A program made the position numbers and the translations under genes. The notes beneath the pieces are model-generated. The model searched no databases. It saw only the letters and a program-made list of their open reading frames with translations, and had not been told where the DNA came from. Positions 43,548-52,239 of a DNA stretch of 64,000 nucleotides are shown here, piece after piece. Location of the stretch: contig NZ_JACHNB010000001.1 in NCBI RefSeq assembly GCF_014205225.1, positions 6,553,501 to 6,617,500 of the forward strand. The letters are read 5' to 3'. Position 1 is the stretch's first letter. The number at the start of each line of letters is the position of its first letter. The DNA is from Actinoplanes octamycinicus (GTDB lineage: Bacteria > Actinomycetota > Actinomycetes > Mycobacteriales > Micromonosporaceae).

Positions 43548-44033
43548 ATGTATGTGATCAGGGAACGATTGTTCGCCATCGGGGACGACTTCGACGTGCT
43601 CGATGAGAGCGGCGCCAAGGTCTACCACGTGGACGGCAAGGTGCTCAGCCTGCGGAACCGGGTGGTGATCGAGGACCCGACCGGCCAGGAGGTGGCCAGC
43701 GTGCACCGGCACCTGGTCGCCCTGCGCCCCACCTACGAGGTGCGGATCGGCGGGGAGAAGGCCGCCGAGGTGCGCAAGAAGCTGTTCACCCCGTTCCGGG
43801 AGAAGTTCGTCATCGACGTGCCCGGCCCGGACGACCTGGAGATGAAGGGCAACCTGCTCGACCACGAGTATGTGATCGAGCAGGGCGGCGCCGAAGTCGC
43901 CGCGGTCTCCAAGCGCTGGCTGACCGTCCGCGACACCTACGCCGTGCAGATTACCGGCGCCGTCGAGCACCTGCTGATCATCGCCAGCGTGCTGGCGCTC
44001 GACCTGGCCCTGGACCGCGGGGTGGGCGACTGA
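43548..44033 (+). CDS. LURP-one-related (Tubby-like fold) protein
   Basis: 161 residues from the ATG at 43548. MYVIRERLFAIGDDFDVLDESGAKVYHVDGKVLSL and the two-fold repeated strands (VVIEDPTGQEVASV; YVIEQGGAEVAAVSKRW) are the hallmark of the LURP-one/YxjI family, a beta barrel around a helix. The C-terminal helix VEHLLIIASVLALDLALD may sit in the barrel. Bacterial function is unclear; lipid or membrane association is suspected from the Tubby fold. Confidence 0.85.
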   Translation: MYVIRERLFAIGDDFDVLDESGAKVYHVDGKVLSLRNRVVIEDPTGQEVASVHRHLVALRPTYEVRIGGEKAAEVRKKLFTPFREKFVIDVPGPDDLEMKGNLLDHEYVIEQGGAEVAAVSKRWLTVRDTYAVQITGAVEHLLIIASVLALDLALDRGVGD

Positions 44034-44138
44034 CTTCCGGTGCGCTTGAGGTTCCGGTCCGTTGCTTTTCGGTACGGTCGGCGCAGCTTTCGCAGCAACC
44101 GGTCGATGAGGCTTCCATTCGGCGTACCAGGAGGTCTC

Positions 44139-44906
44139 ATGTCCAGCGAGCACTCCGTCGACTGGTGGCAGCAGTTCGAAAGCGCCTCCGACCGGTTCGA
44201 CGAGGCCATTGTCACCATCGGCCTGACCGAACTGCTGCTGCCGAAGATCACTTCGCAGCTGTTGCAACGCGAGGCGGACATCGCCGCCGACATCGCCATC
44301 CTGTACCGCAACAAGGCGAACAGCGAAGGTCTGCGTGACCGGTACGACAAGGCGCGCAGCCGGCTCCGGGAGACCATCGAACGGCTCGCGTCCCGGGGTG
44401 TCGACCCGGCGTCCCTGGCCGAGGCCGAGGTGGTCTCCTGGGTGATCGACGGGGACTACGCCCGGGCCGCCGCCGAGCTGGAGCCCCGGATCGGCGCGGT
44501 GGTGCTGCTGCGGATCTTCGTCTCCGCGCTCCGGGTCACCCACCTCGACGTGCCGGTCACCGCCCAGCTGCTGAACGCCGGCAACACCCCGGCCGAGGCG
44601 ATCCACGCCGGCAAGATCGTCGGCAAGTACGGCTACTGGCCGGACTGGCTGCGCGAACTCGTCGTCGAGCACGCCATGGCCGGCACCCTCACCGACGACT
44701 TCGTGGCCGCCCTCGACCAGTGCGCCTTCGCCACCCTCCGGTCGACGCAGGCCCGGCTCGCCAAACAGCTGCTCCGCAAGGAGCCGGCGGCGATCAACTC
44801 GGCGGCCCGCACCCTGGAGCACATCGGCGAGGACGCCATCGCGGTCCGCCTGCGCGACGGCGACGTGGGCGCGGTCGCCTTCGCCGCCCGCTTCGCCTCG
44901 GTCTGA
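44139..44906 (+). CDS. Hypothetical helical protein
   Basis: 255 residues; ATG with AGGAGG 5 nt upstream. The chain is almost entirely helical and charged, without membrane segments or cysteine clusters, for example KITSQLLQREADIAADIAILYRNKANSEGLRDRYDKARSRLRETIERLASRG. The second half resembles degenerate tetratrico- or HEAT-like helices. I recognise no family. It sits alone between the LURP-one gene and a convergent SUKH gene. Confidence 0.65.
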   Translation: MSSEHSVDWWQQFESASDRFDEAIVTIGLTELLLPKITSQLLQREADIAADIAILYRNKANSEGLRDRYDKARSRLRETIERLASRGVDPASLAEAEVVSWVIDGDYARAAAELEPRIGAVVLLRIFVSALRVTHLDVPVTAQLLNAGNTPAEAIHAGKIVGKYGYWPDWLRELVVEHAMAGTLTDDFVAALDQCAFATLRSTQARLAKQLLRKEPAAINSAARTLEHIGEDAIAVRLRDGDVGAVAFAARFASV

Positions 44907-44954
44907 TCCGCGGGCCGCTCGCGGCGGTCCCGGGCAGCCGCCGATCGCCACGGC

Positions 44955-45527
44955 TCAGGTCTGGCCGGCCAGCTCCCACCGGAGCGTCCCGTCGGCGGCG
45001 TGACCGGGGTGCCACAGACCGACGGTGCCGCCCCGCTCCAGGGCGTCCGCCACCGCGGTCAGGTAGGCGCCCAGCGACGGCCAGGCCGTGCTGAAGTCGC
45101 CCGCGTCGCTGTTCGGCGCGAAGCCCAGCCGGCCCCGCCCGGATCCCGGCCGCAGGTCGATGACCTGCAGATCCCCGCCGGACGCGGCGAACGGGATCCA
45201 CAGCTCGTGCCACCACGGTTCGGTGTTCGGCTCGTGCACCGCGAAACCGTCGACGTCCGCGGCGACGTCCATCCGGATCTCATAGCGCTCGGCGATCTCC
45301 GTGACCCCGAGCGGGTCCGCCTCCGGGAGCAGGCTGCCCCACTCGGCCAGCCCGTCGTGGCACCGCAGCGACTCGACCAGCTCCGCCGGGAACGTGACCC
45401 CGCACGCCTCCTCGGCCGCCCGGATCAGGTCCGGCTCCGCCGGCCCGGCGAGCAATCCGATCGTTGCGGGCGAACACTCGTGCAGCCAGCCCTCGATCCG
45501 AGCCCACGCCTGACTCACCGTCGCCAC
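44955..45527 (-). CDS. SMI1/KNR4 (SUKH) family protein
   Basis: 190 residues. The SUKH core is visible: PAEPDLIRAAEEACGVTFPAELVESLRCHDGLAEWGSLLPEADPLGVTEIAERYE, then WWHELWIPFAASGGDLQVIDLRPGSGRGRLGFAPN. SUKH proteins are typical immunity proteins against polymorphic toxins but also occur alone. A WXG100-like protein is encoded 600 bp away on the other strand, with a DinB gene between, so a toxin-immunity link is possible but unproven. Confidence 0.85.
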   Translation of the reverse strand: MATVSQAWARIEGWLHECSPATIGLLAGPAEPDLIRAAEEACGVTFPAELVESLRCHDGLAEWGSLLPEADPLGVTEIAERYEIRMDVAADVDGFAVHEPNTEPWWHELWIPFAASGGDLQVIDLRPGSGRGRLGFAPNSDAGDFSTAWPSLGAYLTAVADALERGGTVGLWHPGHAADGTLRWELAGQT

Positions 45528-45560
45528 CCGGCGAGTCTAGGAGACGGACAGGCGATGGGA

Positions 45561-46055
45561 TTACCGCCCGGTGACGCCGTCGATGAGTTCGCGGAGGATG
45601 TCGGCGTGGCCGGCGTGGCGGACGGTTTCGCTGGTCACGTGGGCGATGACCCAGCGGACCGTGCGGTGCTCGTCGCCGACCGGGTGGGCGGTGGCGGTGT
45701 CCAGGCCGGCGGCGGCCTCGAGGTGGGCGTCGCTCTCGGCGATCGCGGCGCGGTAGTCGGCGATCACCCGATCGGCGGTCCGGTCGGCCGGGACCAGCAT
45801 GGAGAAGTCGACGCCGGCGTGCCGCTCGTCACCGCCGACCGTGTAGCCGAACCAGTACCGCTCCGCGTCGGTCAGGTGCTGCACCAGGCCGAGCAGCGTG
45901 GTGTCCGAGACGACCAGGCGGCGGCGCAGCTGCTCCTCGTCGAGACCGTCCACCTTCTTCAGCACACAGGACCGGGCGAAGGACAGGAACGCACACGCGG
46001 TGTCCCGCTCGCCGTCGTCGTTGAACGGCACTCGTTCGCGTTGAGTTTCGAGCAT
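45561..46055 (-). CDS. DinB/DUF664-type protein
   Basis: 164 residues from the ATG at 46055. Four-helix DinB-like bundle with putative metal ligands in LVQHLTDAERYWFG and HVTSETVRHAGHADILRELI. In actinomycetes DUF664/DinB proteins are often mycothiol-dependent S-transferases that detoxify electrophiles; metal and thiol use here is inferred. Monocistronic and convergent with nothing; it lies head to tail with the SUKH gene. Confidence 0.83.
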   Translation of the reverse strand: MLETQRERVPFNDDGERDTACAFLSFARSCVLKKVDGLDEEQLRRRLVVSDTTLLGLVQHLTDAERYWFGYTVGGDERHAGVDFSMLVPADRTADRVIADYRAAIAESDAHLEAAAGLDTATAHPVGDEHRTVRWVIAHVTSETVRHAGHADILRELIDGVTGR

Positions 46056-46116
46056 GGTCCCGACCCTAAGCCTCACCGTCGGATTGATGATCCACGGCCT
46101 GGGTTAAGTTGCTGGG

Positions 46117-47073
46117 GTGTCACCCTCCGCCGAGCCGCCGATCGATGCGAGACAGTTTCGGGTGCACGCGGCCCGGCTGGCGGTGCTGCGGGCCCGGCTC
46201 GGCCGGATCGGCGAGGACGTCCAGCAGTTCGAGCGGGACCAGGCGGCGTTCGGGGCGCGCTGCGGCTGGATCCTGAGCGGGCTCGGCGACCGGGTGGTCC
46301 GGCACGGCGAGCTGGTGGCCTATCTGGAGGAGACGCTGGTCCTGTTCGTCCAGGGCTTCCACCGGGTGGCCGACGGGACGCAGGGGTTCGCCACCATGCT
46401 CGGGATGCCGGTCGACGACGCGGCCACCATGGAGGATCGGGCCTCCGAGATCATCGCGGACGTGCTGGAGACGGTGGCCGGCCGGGAGTGGGTGGAGCCG
46501 CTGCTGGCCGAGGCGGCGCCGGTCGCCGAGTTCGCCGCGCCGGTCGAGGACGGCTACGCGCTGCTGCGGGCCGGCGGACTGGACTGGGTGGTGGGCCGGA
46601 TCCCGGAGCTGGGCCGGATGCTGGACGACCTGACCGGCACCCCGGAGGTGGTCGCCAAGCAGGCCGACCAGTGGAAGGTGATGGCCGCCGACCTGGACCG
46701 GGTCGCCGCCGACCTGCAGCGCTGCCTGGACCGCGACTTCTCGGACCGGGACCGGGCCGACGTCCGCACCTACCTGGCGATCATGGGGAACAACGTGGTC
46801 GGCCTGCGCGGCCTGGCCGCCACCTCGACCGCGATGACCGTGCTCACCAAGGCGGCCGGCGACCTGATCCTGCTGACCCGGGACATCGTCCGCGGCGTGC
46901 TCGGCGACCTGGTCGCCCGGGTGCTCGGCTGGGCGGTCGGCGGCACGGTCGTCCCGCTGCCGGTGCTGACCGCGCGGCTGGCCGGCGTGGTGGTCACCGC
47001 CTGGCGGATCGACGCCTACCTCACCGCCCTGGTGGTCAGCATCGCGAACCTGTCCCGGTGCATCGACGGCTGA
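46117..47073 (+). CDS. WXG100/CpnT-N-like helical protein without toxin domain
   Basis: 318 residues. Two long helical-hairpin regions, about 10-110 and 180-300, with Trp-Lys in DQWKVMAADLDRV, and a hydrophobic C-terminus (VLGWAVGGTVVPLPVLTARLAGVVVTAWRIDAYLTALVVSIANL). Such proteins form the type VII secretion N-terminal module of many actinobacterial polymorphic toxins. Here no enzymatic C-terminal domain follows, so it is either a stand-alone secreted helper or a toxin gene that lost its effector end. The SUKH gene nearby supports a toxin/immunity origin. Confidence 0.65.
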   Translation: MSPSAEPPIDARQFRVHAARLAVLRARLGRIGEDVQQFERDQAAFGARCGWILSGLGDRVVRHGELVAYLEETLVLFVQGFHRVADGTQGFATMLGMPVDDAATMEDRASEIIADVLETVAGREWVEPLLAEAAPVAEFAAPVEDGYALLRAGGLDWVVGRIPELGRMLDDLTGTPEVVAKQADQWKVMAADLDRVAADLQRCLDRDFSDRDRADVRTYLAIMGNNVVGLRGLAATSTAMTVLTKAAGDLILLTRDIVRGVLGDLVARVLGWAVGGTVVPLPVLTARLAGVVVTAWRIDAYLTALVVSIANLSRCIDG

Positions 47074-47165
47074 CAGCCCGGCCCGCCGGGCATGGGTTAC
47101 GGTGGGCACCAGCGTTCAGCCTTCAGCAGCGAGGGACCGCAGAGCCACCACGGCGGGAGAGTTCC

Positions 47166-47546
47166 TTGAGCAGCGGCGACGACACCTCTCTCGGCGTGTC
47201 CGGGACATTCCGGCTGCATCTGCAGGCCGGCGACGTCGTGCCGGGCGGCCCGGTGCCGCTGATCCTCGGCGGCGAGCTGGACCGGGTGGAAGCGGACCGG
47301 CTGCTGGCGGCGATCACCGTGCTGGTCCGCGAGCATCCCGGCCGGCCGATCGCGCTCGACGCCGGCCGGCTGATGTTCCTCGACTCCGGCGGTGTCCGGG
47401 CCCTGCTCGGCTGTCAGCAGTTCGCCGAGGCGGCCGGGTCCCGGCTGTCGATCGTCGCGGCCGGCCCGATCGTCCACCAGGTGCTGGAGATCACCGGTCT
47501 GCTGGAGATCTTCGGGAGTCCGGTGGAGGTGCTGCCGGAGCGGTAG
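47166..47546 (+). CDS. STAS-domain anti-sigma factor antagonist
   Basis: 126 residues from a TTG at 47166 with GGGAGA about 7 nt upstream. STAS core: PLILGGELDRVEADRLLAAI, then RPIALDAGRLMFLDSGGVRALLGCQQFAEAAG with Ser in FLDSGG, and HQVLEITGLLEIFGSP. Likely controlled by phosphorylation from an RsbW-type kinase, for example those at 14.8-16.8 kb. Free-standing gene. Confidence 0.84.
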   Translation: MSSGDDTSLGVSGTFRLHLQAGDVVPGGPVPLILGGELDRVEADRLLAAITVLVREHPGRPIALDAGRLMFLDSGGVRALLGCQQFAEAAGSRLSIVAAGPIVHQVLEITGLLEIFGSPVEVLPER

Positions 47547-47724
47547 GCGTTCCGGACTCCAGCCCGCTTCACCGGCGCGCCGGCGCCGGGGATCCGCCAC
47601 GCTGCCCGGTGCGGTGACGGCGGCCGGGCCCGCCCTGCGACGAGGCGCGGGGCGGAGCGGTCACGACGTACCGGCAAGCGGACCCACCGGAAGGGGCAGC
47701 GGGCCTCGCGCGTGCCCGCGGTCG

Positions 47725-49950
47725 TCACTCGTTGCGGGCGGCGGCCGGGCCGGTCATCCGGGCGAGCAGCGGCATCGTCGAGGTGACGACCGCGATCGAG
47801 GCGAGCAGGCCGACGCCGACGATCACGTAGTAGGCCGGGCCGGGGGAGTGCAGGCGGTAGTCCATCTGGGAGCGCAGGAACAGGTGGGCGGCGAGGAAGC
47901 CGACGCCGATCGCGACGACCGAGACGGCCAGCAGCGGGACCGTGGTCTCCAGCGCCACCACCCGGCGCAGCTCGGCCAGGCGGACACCGGTCAGGCGGAG
48001 CATGGCGAACGGGCGCTGCCGCTCGGTGAGGCCGCCGGTCACGCTGACCGCGAGGCTGCACCCGGCGATCACCAGGCTGGCCACGATCACCACGTCGGCG
48101 AGCCGCTGGAACTGGTTCAGCTGCCGGGTGAAGTCGCCCGCGTAGTCGGCCTCGGTGGCCGCCGCCCTCCCGTACGGGAAGGCTCTCTCCAGCGTGGTCC
48201 GGGCGCGTTCGATCGCGGCCGGTGTGCCGTCGGTCGGCACCACGACGTCGATCACGTTCAGCTCGGCGAGCTGGGCCGCGGTCCGCGTCGAGGCCGGCCA
48301 GGAGGGGCCGCCCGCGGTGGCCGGGAGGAACTGCGGCACGGTCAGGTCGGGGAAGACCTGGGCGACCTCCGCGCCGGCCGGGCAGGTGCCGGCCGTGCCG
48401 ATCGCGGCGAGGTCGGCGCACGAGATCAGCCCGGGCAGGTCGGGGAGGCCGCCCACCACCTTGTCGTTCACGATCTGGATGTGCGCCTCCGGGCGCCGGT
48501 CCGGATTGGTCCGGATCTGGTAGCCGACCGCGGGCGCCCGGCCGGCCGGCACGCCGGTGTCGTCCGGCGAGGTGGCCACCGAGACGATGTCGTGCCCGAC
48601 CGAGCCCGGGGTGTGGCTGCCGCGCTCGGCGACGATCGCGGTGATCACGCCGGTCGCGGTGCTGGTCACGAAGAGGGCCAGCATCAGGCCGCTGACCGCG
48701 CGGAACCCGGCGCGCGGGTCGTCGGCCAGCCGCCGCCCGGCGATCAGCGTGGCCGGGCGCCGGGCGCGGCGGGCGAGCAGCCGGGAGCTGGCCATGGTGA
48801 GCCACGGGCCGGCGATCATCAGCCCGGTCATCACGATCAGGATCCCGGACAGGTAGCCGACCAGCTGTCCCTCGGTGCTTCGCGGCCGGTTGCCGACCAG
48901 ATAGGCCAGCTCGGCGATCCCGGCCAGCAGCGGGAGCACCCGCCAGGCCCGCGGCGGCTTCGGGGTGACCCGGCGGCTGACGCCGAGCGGGGAGATCCGG
49001 ACCCGGCGCAGCGCGACGCGGGCCGCGACCGCGGCGGCCAGCGGGACGCCGAAGCCCGCCACCAGCACGTCGGTGCGGGTCAGCGACAGGTCGCCGGGGA
49101 AGAACGCCTCGCCGGTGAACGGGATCCCGGCCAGCCCGGCCCGGGCCAGCAGGAACACCCCGAACCCGGCGACCGTGCCGATCGCCGCGGCCAGCGCCGA
49201 CTCGACGACGGCGATCTGGGTGATCTGCCGGGGCGTGGCACCGACCAGCCGCATCGCGGCGAAGCGCTGCTCGCGGCGGGCGGCGGAGAGCCGGGTGGCC
49301 GTCCCGATGAAGATCAGCAGTGGGAAGAGCAGGGCGGCGGCGACCACCGACAGGGTCAGCGCGATGCCGTTCGAGCCGAGGCCGACCACGCAATCGCGGC
49401 ACTCGTCCGGGGAGACGGTGACCATCCGGGTGATCTCGGTGGCCCCGTCGATCCGGCCCACCTCCGCCCGGGTGCCGCCGACGATCACGATCAGCGAGTC
49501 GGGGGAGGGCAGCGCGGCGTCGCCGAGGATGCCGGCCTGCCGCCCGGGATAGCGGTCGCGCAACTGGTCGGCGGGGCGGTCGTGGAGCAGCCGGTCCAGG
49601 GCGGGGGAGACGACGTACTCCCCGGGGCCGGGCAGGGCGGCCAGGCCGGGCGGCACCGGGCCGTCCGGGCCGGAGACCGCCACGTCGACGCGGGCCATCG
49701 GATGCCCGTCGAAGTAGTCCTCGCGGATCACCCACAGCGCCGGGTCACGCGCCTCCGGACCGGTGGCCGCGCTGGTGACACCGCTGTTCAGCCAGGCGTA
49801 GCGCAGGTTCTGCGACTTGACCGCGTGGATGCCGGCGACCGTGGCGAGCAGCATGCCGACGCCGAGTGCGACCGCGGCGGCCAGCACGACCAGCCGGGTG
49901 AGCGCCTCGCGGCCACCGGCCACGGCCAGGCGGAGTCCGAGAGAGATCAT
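47725..49950 (-). CDS. FtsX/MacB-type ABC transporter permease
   Basis: 741 residues. One N-terminal helix, a large extracytoplasmic domain (residues about 45-205), then two FtsX-type membrane blocks with the phrases ARREQRFAAMRLVGATPRQITQIAVVESALAA and ERQRPFAMLRLTGVRLAELRRVVALETTVPLL. About ten helices in total. Mechanotransmission-type exporters of this class move peptides, lipids or antibiotics outward. It overlaps the ATPase gene by 4 nt. Confidence 0.87.
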   Translation of the reverse strand: MISLGLRLAVAGGREALTRLVVLAAAVALGVGMLLATVAGIHAVKSQNLRYAWLNSGVTSAATGPEARDPALWVIREDYFDGHPMARVDVAVSGPDGPVPPGLAALPGPGEYVVSPALDRLLHDRPADQLRDRYPGRQAGILGDAALPSPDSLIVIVGGTRAEVGRIDGATEITRMVTVSPDECRDCVVGLGSNGIALTLSVVAAALLFPLLIFIGTATRLSAARREQRFAAMRLVGATPRQITQIAVVESALAAAIGTVAGFGVFLLARAGLAGIPFTGEAFFPGDLSLTRTDVLVAGFGVPLAAAVAARVALRRVRISPLGVSRRVTPKPPRAWRVLPLLAGIAELAYLVGNRPRSTEGQLVGYLSGILIVMTGLMIAGPWLTMASSRLLARRARRPATLIAGRRLADDPRAGFRAVSGLMLALFVTSTATGVITAIVAERGSHTPGSVGHDIVSVATSPDDTGVPAGRAPAVGYQIRTNPDRRPEAHIQIVNDKVVGGLPDLPGLISCADLAAIGTAGTCPAGAEVAQVFPDLTVPQFLPATAGGPSWPASTRTAAQLAELNVIDVVVPTDGTPAAIERARTTLERAFPYGRAAATEADYAGDFTRQLNQFQRLADVVIVASLVIAGCSLAVSVTGGLTERQRPFAMLRLTGVRLAELRRVVALETTVPLLAVSVVAIGVGFLAAHLFLRSQMDYRLHSPGPAYYVIVGVGLLASIAVVTSTMPLLARMTGPAAARNE

Positions 49951-50630
49951 CGGAGGGTCACCTCGGACGGGGTGGTGACCCGGCCGTCGCGGACCATGAC
50001 CAGCCGGTCCGCGTACGCCGCGACCCGCCCCTCGTGGGTCACCAGCACCACGGTGGTGCCCTGCTCCCGCGCCGACCCGACCAGCAGCTCCATCACCTGC
50101 TCACCGGTGAGCGAGTCGAGCGCCCCGGTCGGCTCGTCGGCGAAGAGCACCCGCGGCCGGGCGACCAGCCCGCGGGCCAGGGCCACCCGCTGCGCCTGGC
50201 CGCCGGAGAGCTCGCCGGAGCGGCGGTCCTCCAGCCCGTCCAGGCCGAGCCGGGCGAACCACTCGGCGGCCTGCCGGGTGGCGGCGGCGCGGCGGACCCC
50301 GCTCAGCAGCAGCGGCAGCGCGACATTCTCCACCGCGGACAGCTCCGGCACCAGCTGACCGAACTGGAACACGAACCCGAACCGGTCGCGGCGCAGCTCG
50401 CTGCGGGCCGTCTCGCTCAGGTCGTCGATCCGCCGGCCGTCGAAGTGGATCTCGCCGGCGTCCGGGGTGAGGATGCCGGCCAGGCAGTGCAGCAGGGTGG
50501 ACTTGCCGGAGCCGCTCGGGCCCATCACCGCGACGATCTCGCCCTCGGCGACGCTCAGGTCGGCGCCGCGCAGCGCCGGCGTGGCGCCGAAGGACAACTC
50601 CACGCCGCGGGCGGCGAGCGCGGCGGTCAC
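49947..50630 (-). CDS. ABC transporter ATP-binding protein (MacB/LolD type)
   Basis: 227 residues from the GTG at 50630, which overlaps the PadR stop (GTGA). Walker A GPSGSGKST (about 36-44), signature LSGGQAQRVALARGL, Walker B VLFADEPTGALDS. The ADEPTGALDS form is typical of the MacB/LolD group that pairs with FtsX-type permeases. It drives the permease encoded next. Confidence 0.9.
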   Translation of the reverse strand: MTAALAARGVELSFGATPALRGADLSVAEGEIVAVMGPSGSGKSTLLHCLAGILTPDAGEIHFDGRRIDDLSETARSELRRDRFGFVFQFGQLVPELSAVENVALPLLLSGVRRAAATRQAAEWFARLGLDGLEDRRSGELSGGQAQRVALARGLVARPRVLFADEPTGALDSLTGEQVMELLVGSAREQGTTVVLVTHEGRVAAYADRLVMVRDGRVTTPSEVTLR

Positions 50631-51160
50631 GGCTTCACCTGCCGGATCTGCGCACGCAGGGCGTCCAGCCGGGCCGAGGTGGTGTCGATCCACCGCAGGT
50701 CGGCCTCCAGGTGGAACAGCCCGTGGTCGGCGAGCAGCGCCTCGACCAGCCCGCCGGAGCGCTTCAGCGCGGTCAGCTCGCGCATCCGGGCGACGTGCGC
50801 CTGGCGCTGGGCGTCGAGGTAGCTCTCGGCCGGCCGGTCCAGCATCAGCGCCAGGACCACCTTGGTGAACAGCACGCTCTGCAGGTGCGGCTCCGGGGCG
50901 ACCGGGTCGGCCAGCCAGGCACCCACCTCGGTGGCGCCCTGCTCGGTGATCACGTAGCGCTTGCGGTCCGGCCCCTCGCCGGGCGCCACCTCGTCCATCA
51001 CCACCTTGCCGTCCCGGGTGAGCCGGCTCAGCGTCGCGTAGACCTGCCCGAACGGCAGGGACTTGCCGACGCCGAAGAAGGTGTCGTAGTCGCGCTTGAG
51101 GTCGTAGCCGTGGCTCGGGGCGCGCTCGAGCAGGCCGAGGAGGGTCAGCGGAACACTCAT
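50627..51160 (-). CDS. PadR-family regulator of the adjacent ABC exporter
   Basis: 177 residues from the ATG at 51160 (GTG 51169 in frame); family members typically begin SVPLTLLGLLE. Winged helix: PSHGYDLKRDYDTFFGVGKSLPFGQVYATLSRLTRDGKVVMDEV, then a C-terminal dimerisation coiled coil (residues about 100-177). First gene of the PadR-ATPase-permease operon, a common self-regulated drug-exporter unit. A perfect dyad for it lies just upstream at 51183-51197. Confidence 0.88.
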   Translation of the reverse strand: MSVPLTLLGLLERAPSHGYDLKRDYDTFFGVGKSLPFGQVYATLSRLTRDGKVVMDEVAPGEGPDRKRYVITEQGATEVGAWLADPVAPEPHLQSVLFTKVVLALMLDRPAESYLDAQRQAHVARMRELTALKRSGGLVEALLADHGLFHLEADLRWIDTTSARLDALRAQIRQVKP

Positions 51161-51182
51161 GCGTTCCACTGCACGCTCAGAG

Positions 51183-51197
51183 TATACGTCGCGTATA
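51183..51197 (-). promoter_or_regulatory. PadR operator-like dyad
   Basis: TATACGTCGCGTATA: perfect 6-bp arms around TCG, flanked by further AT steps (TATAC on the right). It is 22 bp before the PadR ATG, in the only A/T-rich stretch of this region. Autorepression relieved by drug binding is the expected mode. Confidence 0.7.
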
Positions 51198-51209
51198 TAC
51201 CCTCGGTTT

Positions 51210-52193
51210 CTACAAGGCGAGGACGGCGATGTCGGTGGCGGTCAGGCTGCCGGCCACCAGGACGCCGTCGCGCTCGGCGACCGAGGTGACGAAGCCGTAC
51301 GAGCCGTCGGTGGCGCGCAGGTCGTGCACCCGCCGGCCGTCCAGGTCGAAGGCCATCACCCAGGCGATCGGGGCGGCCTTCGGGCGGACCGCCTCGGGCA
51401 GGTTCCAGACCAGCGTCCGGAGCAGGCCGTGGCCGGGCAGCAGCCGGTCGATCAGCGGGTTCCGGGGCGCCGCGATCGCCACCCAGAGCAGGCCGTCACT
51501 GCCCAGCCACATGTTGTCCGGGAAGCCGGCCAGCCCCTCGACCAGCACCTCGGTCCGCCCGGCCGCCGGGCCGGACAGGTGGTGCCGCCGGATCCGGTAG
51601 CCGGCCGTCTCGGCCACCAGCAGCGCCGACTCGTCCGGGGTGAGCACCAGGCCGTTGCCGAACTTCAACTCCGGCAGCACGGTGCGGACCGCGCCGTCCG
51701 GGTCGCGGCGCACCAGCCGGCCGGTGCAGCTGTGCTCGACGATGTCACCCAGGTGGTCGGCGAGATCCCAGCGGCTGGTCGATGTGGTGAACCAGATCGT
51801 GCCGTCCCGGCTCTCGACCACGTTGCTGGCGAAGGTGAGCGGCTCGCCGTCCACGGTGTCGGCCAGCACCTGGACGGTGCCGTCCGGGCGCACCTCGAGA
51901 AGTCCCCGATCGTGGTCGCAGACCAGGACCCCGCCGTCGGCCCGCGGGTGCAGCCCGAGCGGCCGGCCGCCGGTCTCGGCCAGCACGGTCCGCTCGCCGG
52001 TCGCCGGGTCGATCCGGACGATCCGGCCGTCGCCGAGCCCGGTGACGATCCGTCCGGCGTGGTCGAAGACGACGTCCTCGGGGCCGCGGCCGCCGGTCGG
52101 GAGCAGCCGCTGCACCCGCAGGGGCGCGGTGCGGCCGGGATCGTCGAGCGGCGGCGGGGTCCAGGAGCGGGGCTGCAGCAGGCGTCGAGTCAT
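51210..52193 (-). CDS. SMP-30/gluconolactonase or strictosidine-synthase-like beta-propeller
   Basis: 327 residues from the ATG at 52193 (GAGGG just upstream). Six-blade propeller pattern: PEDVVFDHAGRIVTGLGDGRIVRID, FASNVVESRDGTIWFTTSTSRWDL, FGNGLVLTPDESALLVAETAGYRIRRH and GFPDNMWLGSDGLLWVAI carry the Glu/Asn/Asp metal ligands. Enzymes of this fold hydrolyse lactones or related esters with a bound Ca2+ or Zn2+. No signal peptide. Convergent with nothing on its 3' side; the PadR promoter is 13 bp away. Confidence 0.84.
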   Translation of the reverse strand: MTRRLLQPRSWTPPPLDDPGRTAPLRVQRLLPTGGRGPEDVVFDHAGRIVTGLGDGRIVRIDPATGERTVLAETGGRPLGLHPRADGGVLVCDHDRGLLEVRPDGTVQVLADTVDGEPLTFASNVVESRDGTIWFTTSTSRWDLADHLGDIVEHSCTGRLVRRDPDGAVRTVLPELKFGNGLVLTPDESALLVAETAGYRIRRHHLSGPAAGRTEVLVEGLAGFPDNMWLGSDGLLWVAIAAPRNPLIDRLLPGHGLLRTLVWNLPEAVRPKAAPIAWVMAFDLDGRRVHDLRATDGSYGFVTSVAERDGVLVAGSLTATDIAVLAL

Positions 52194-52239
52194 GACCCTC
52201 AATGTAGGCCCCGGCCGCCGAATAGGTGATCATGGCGGG

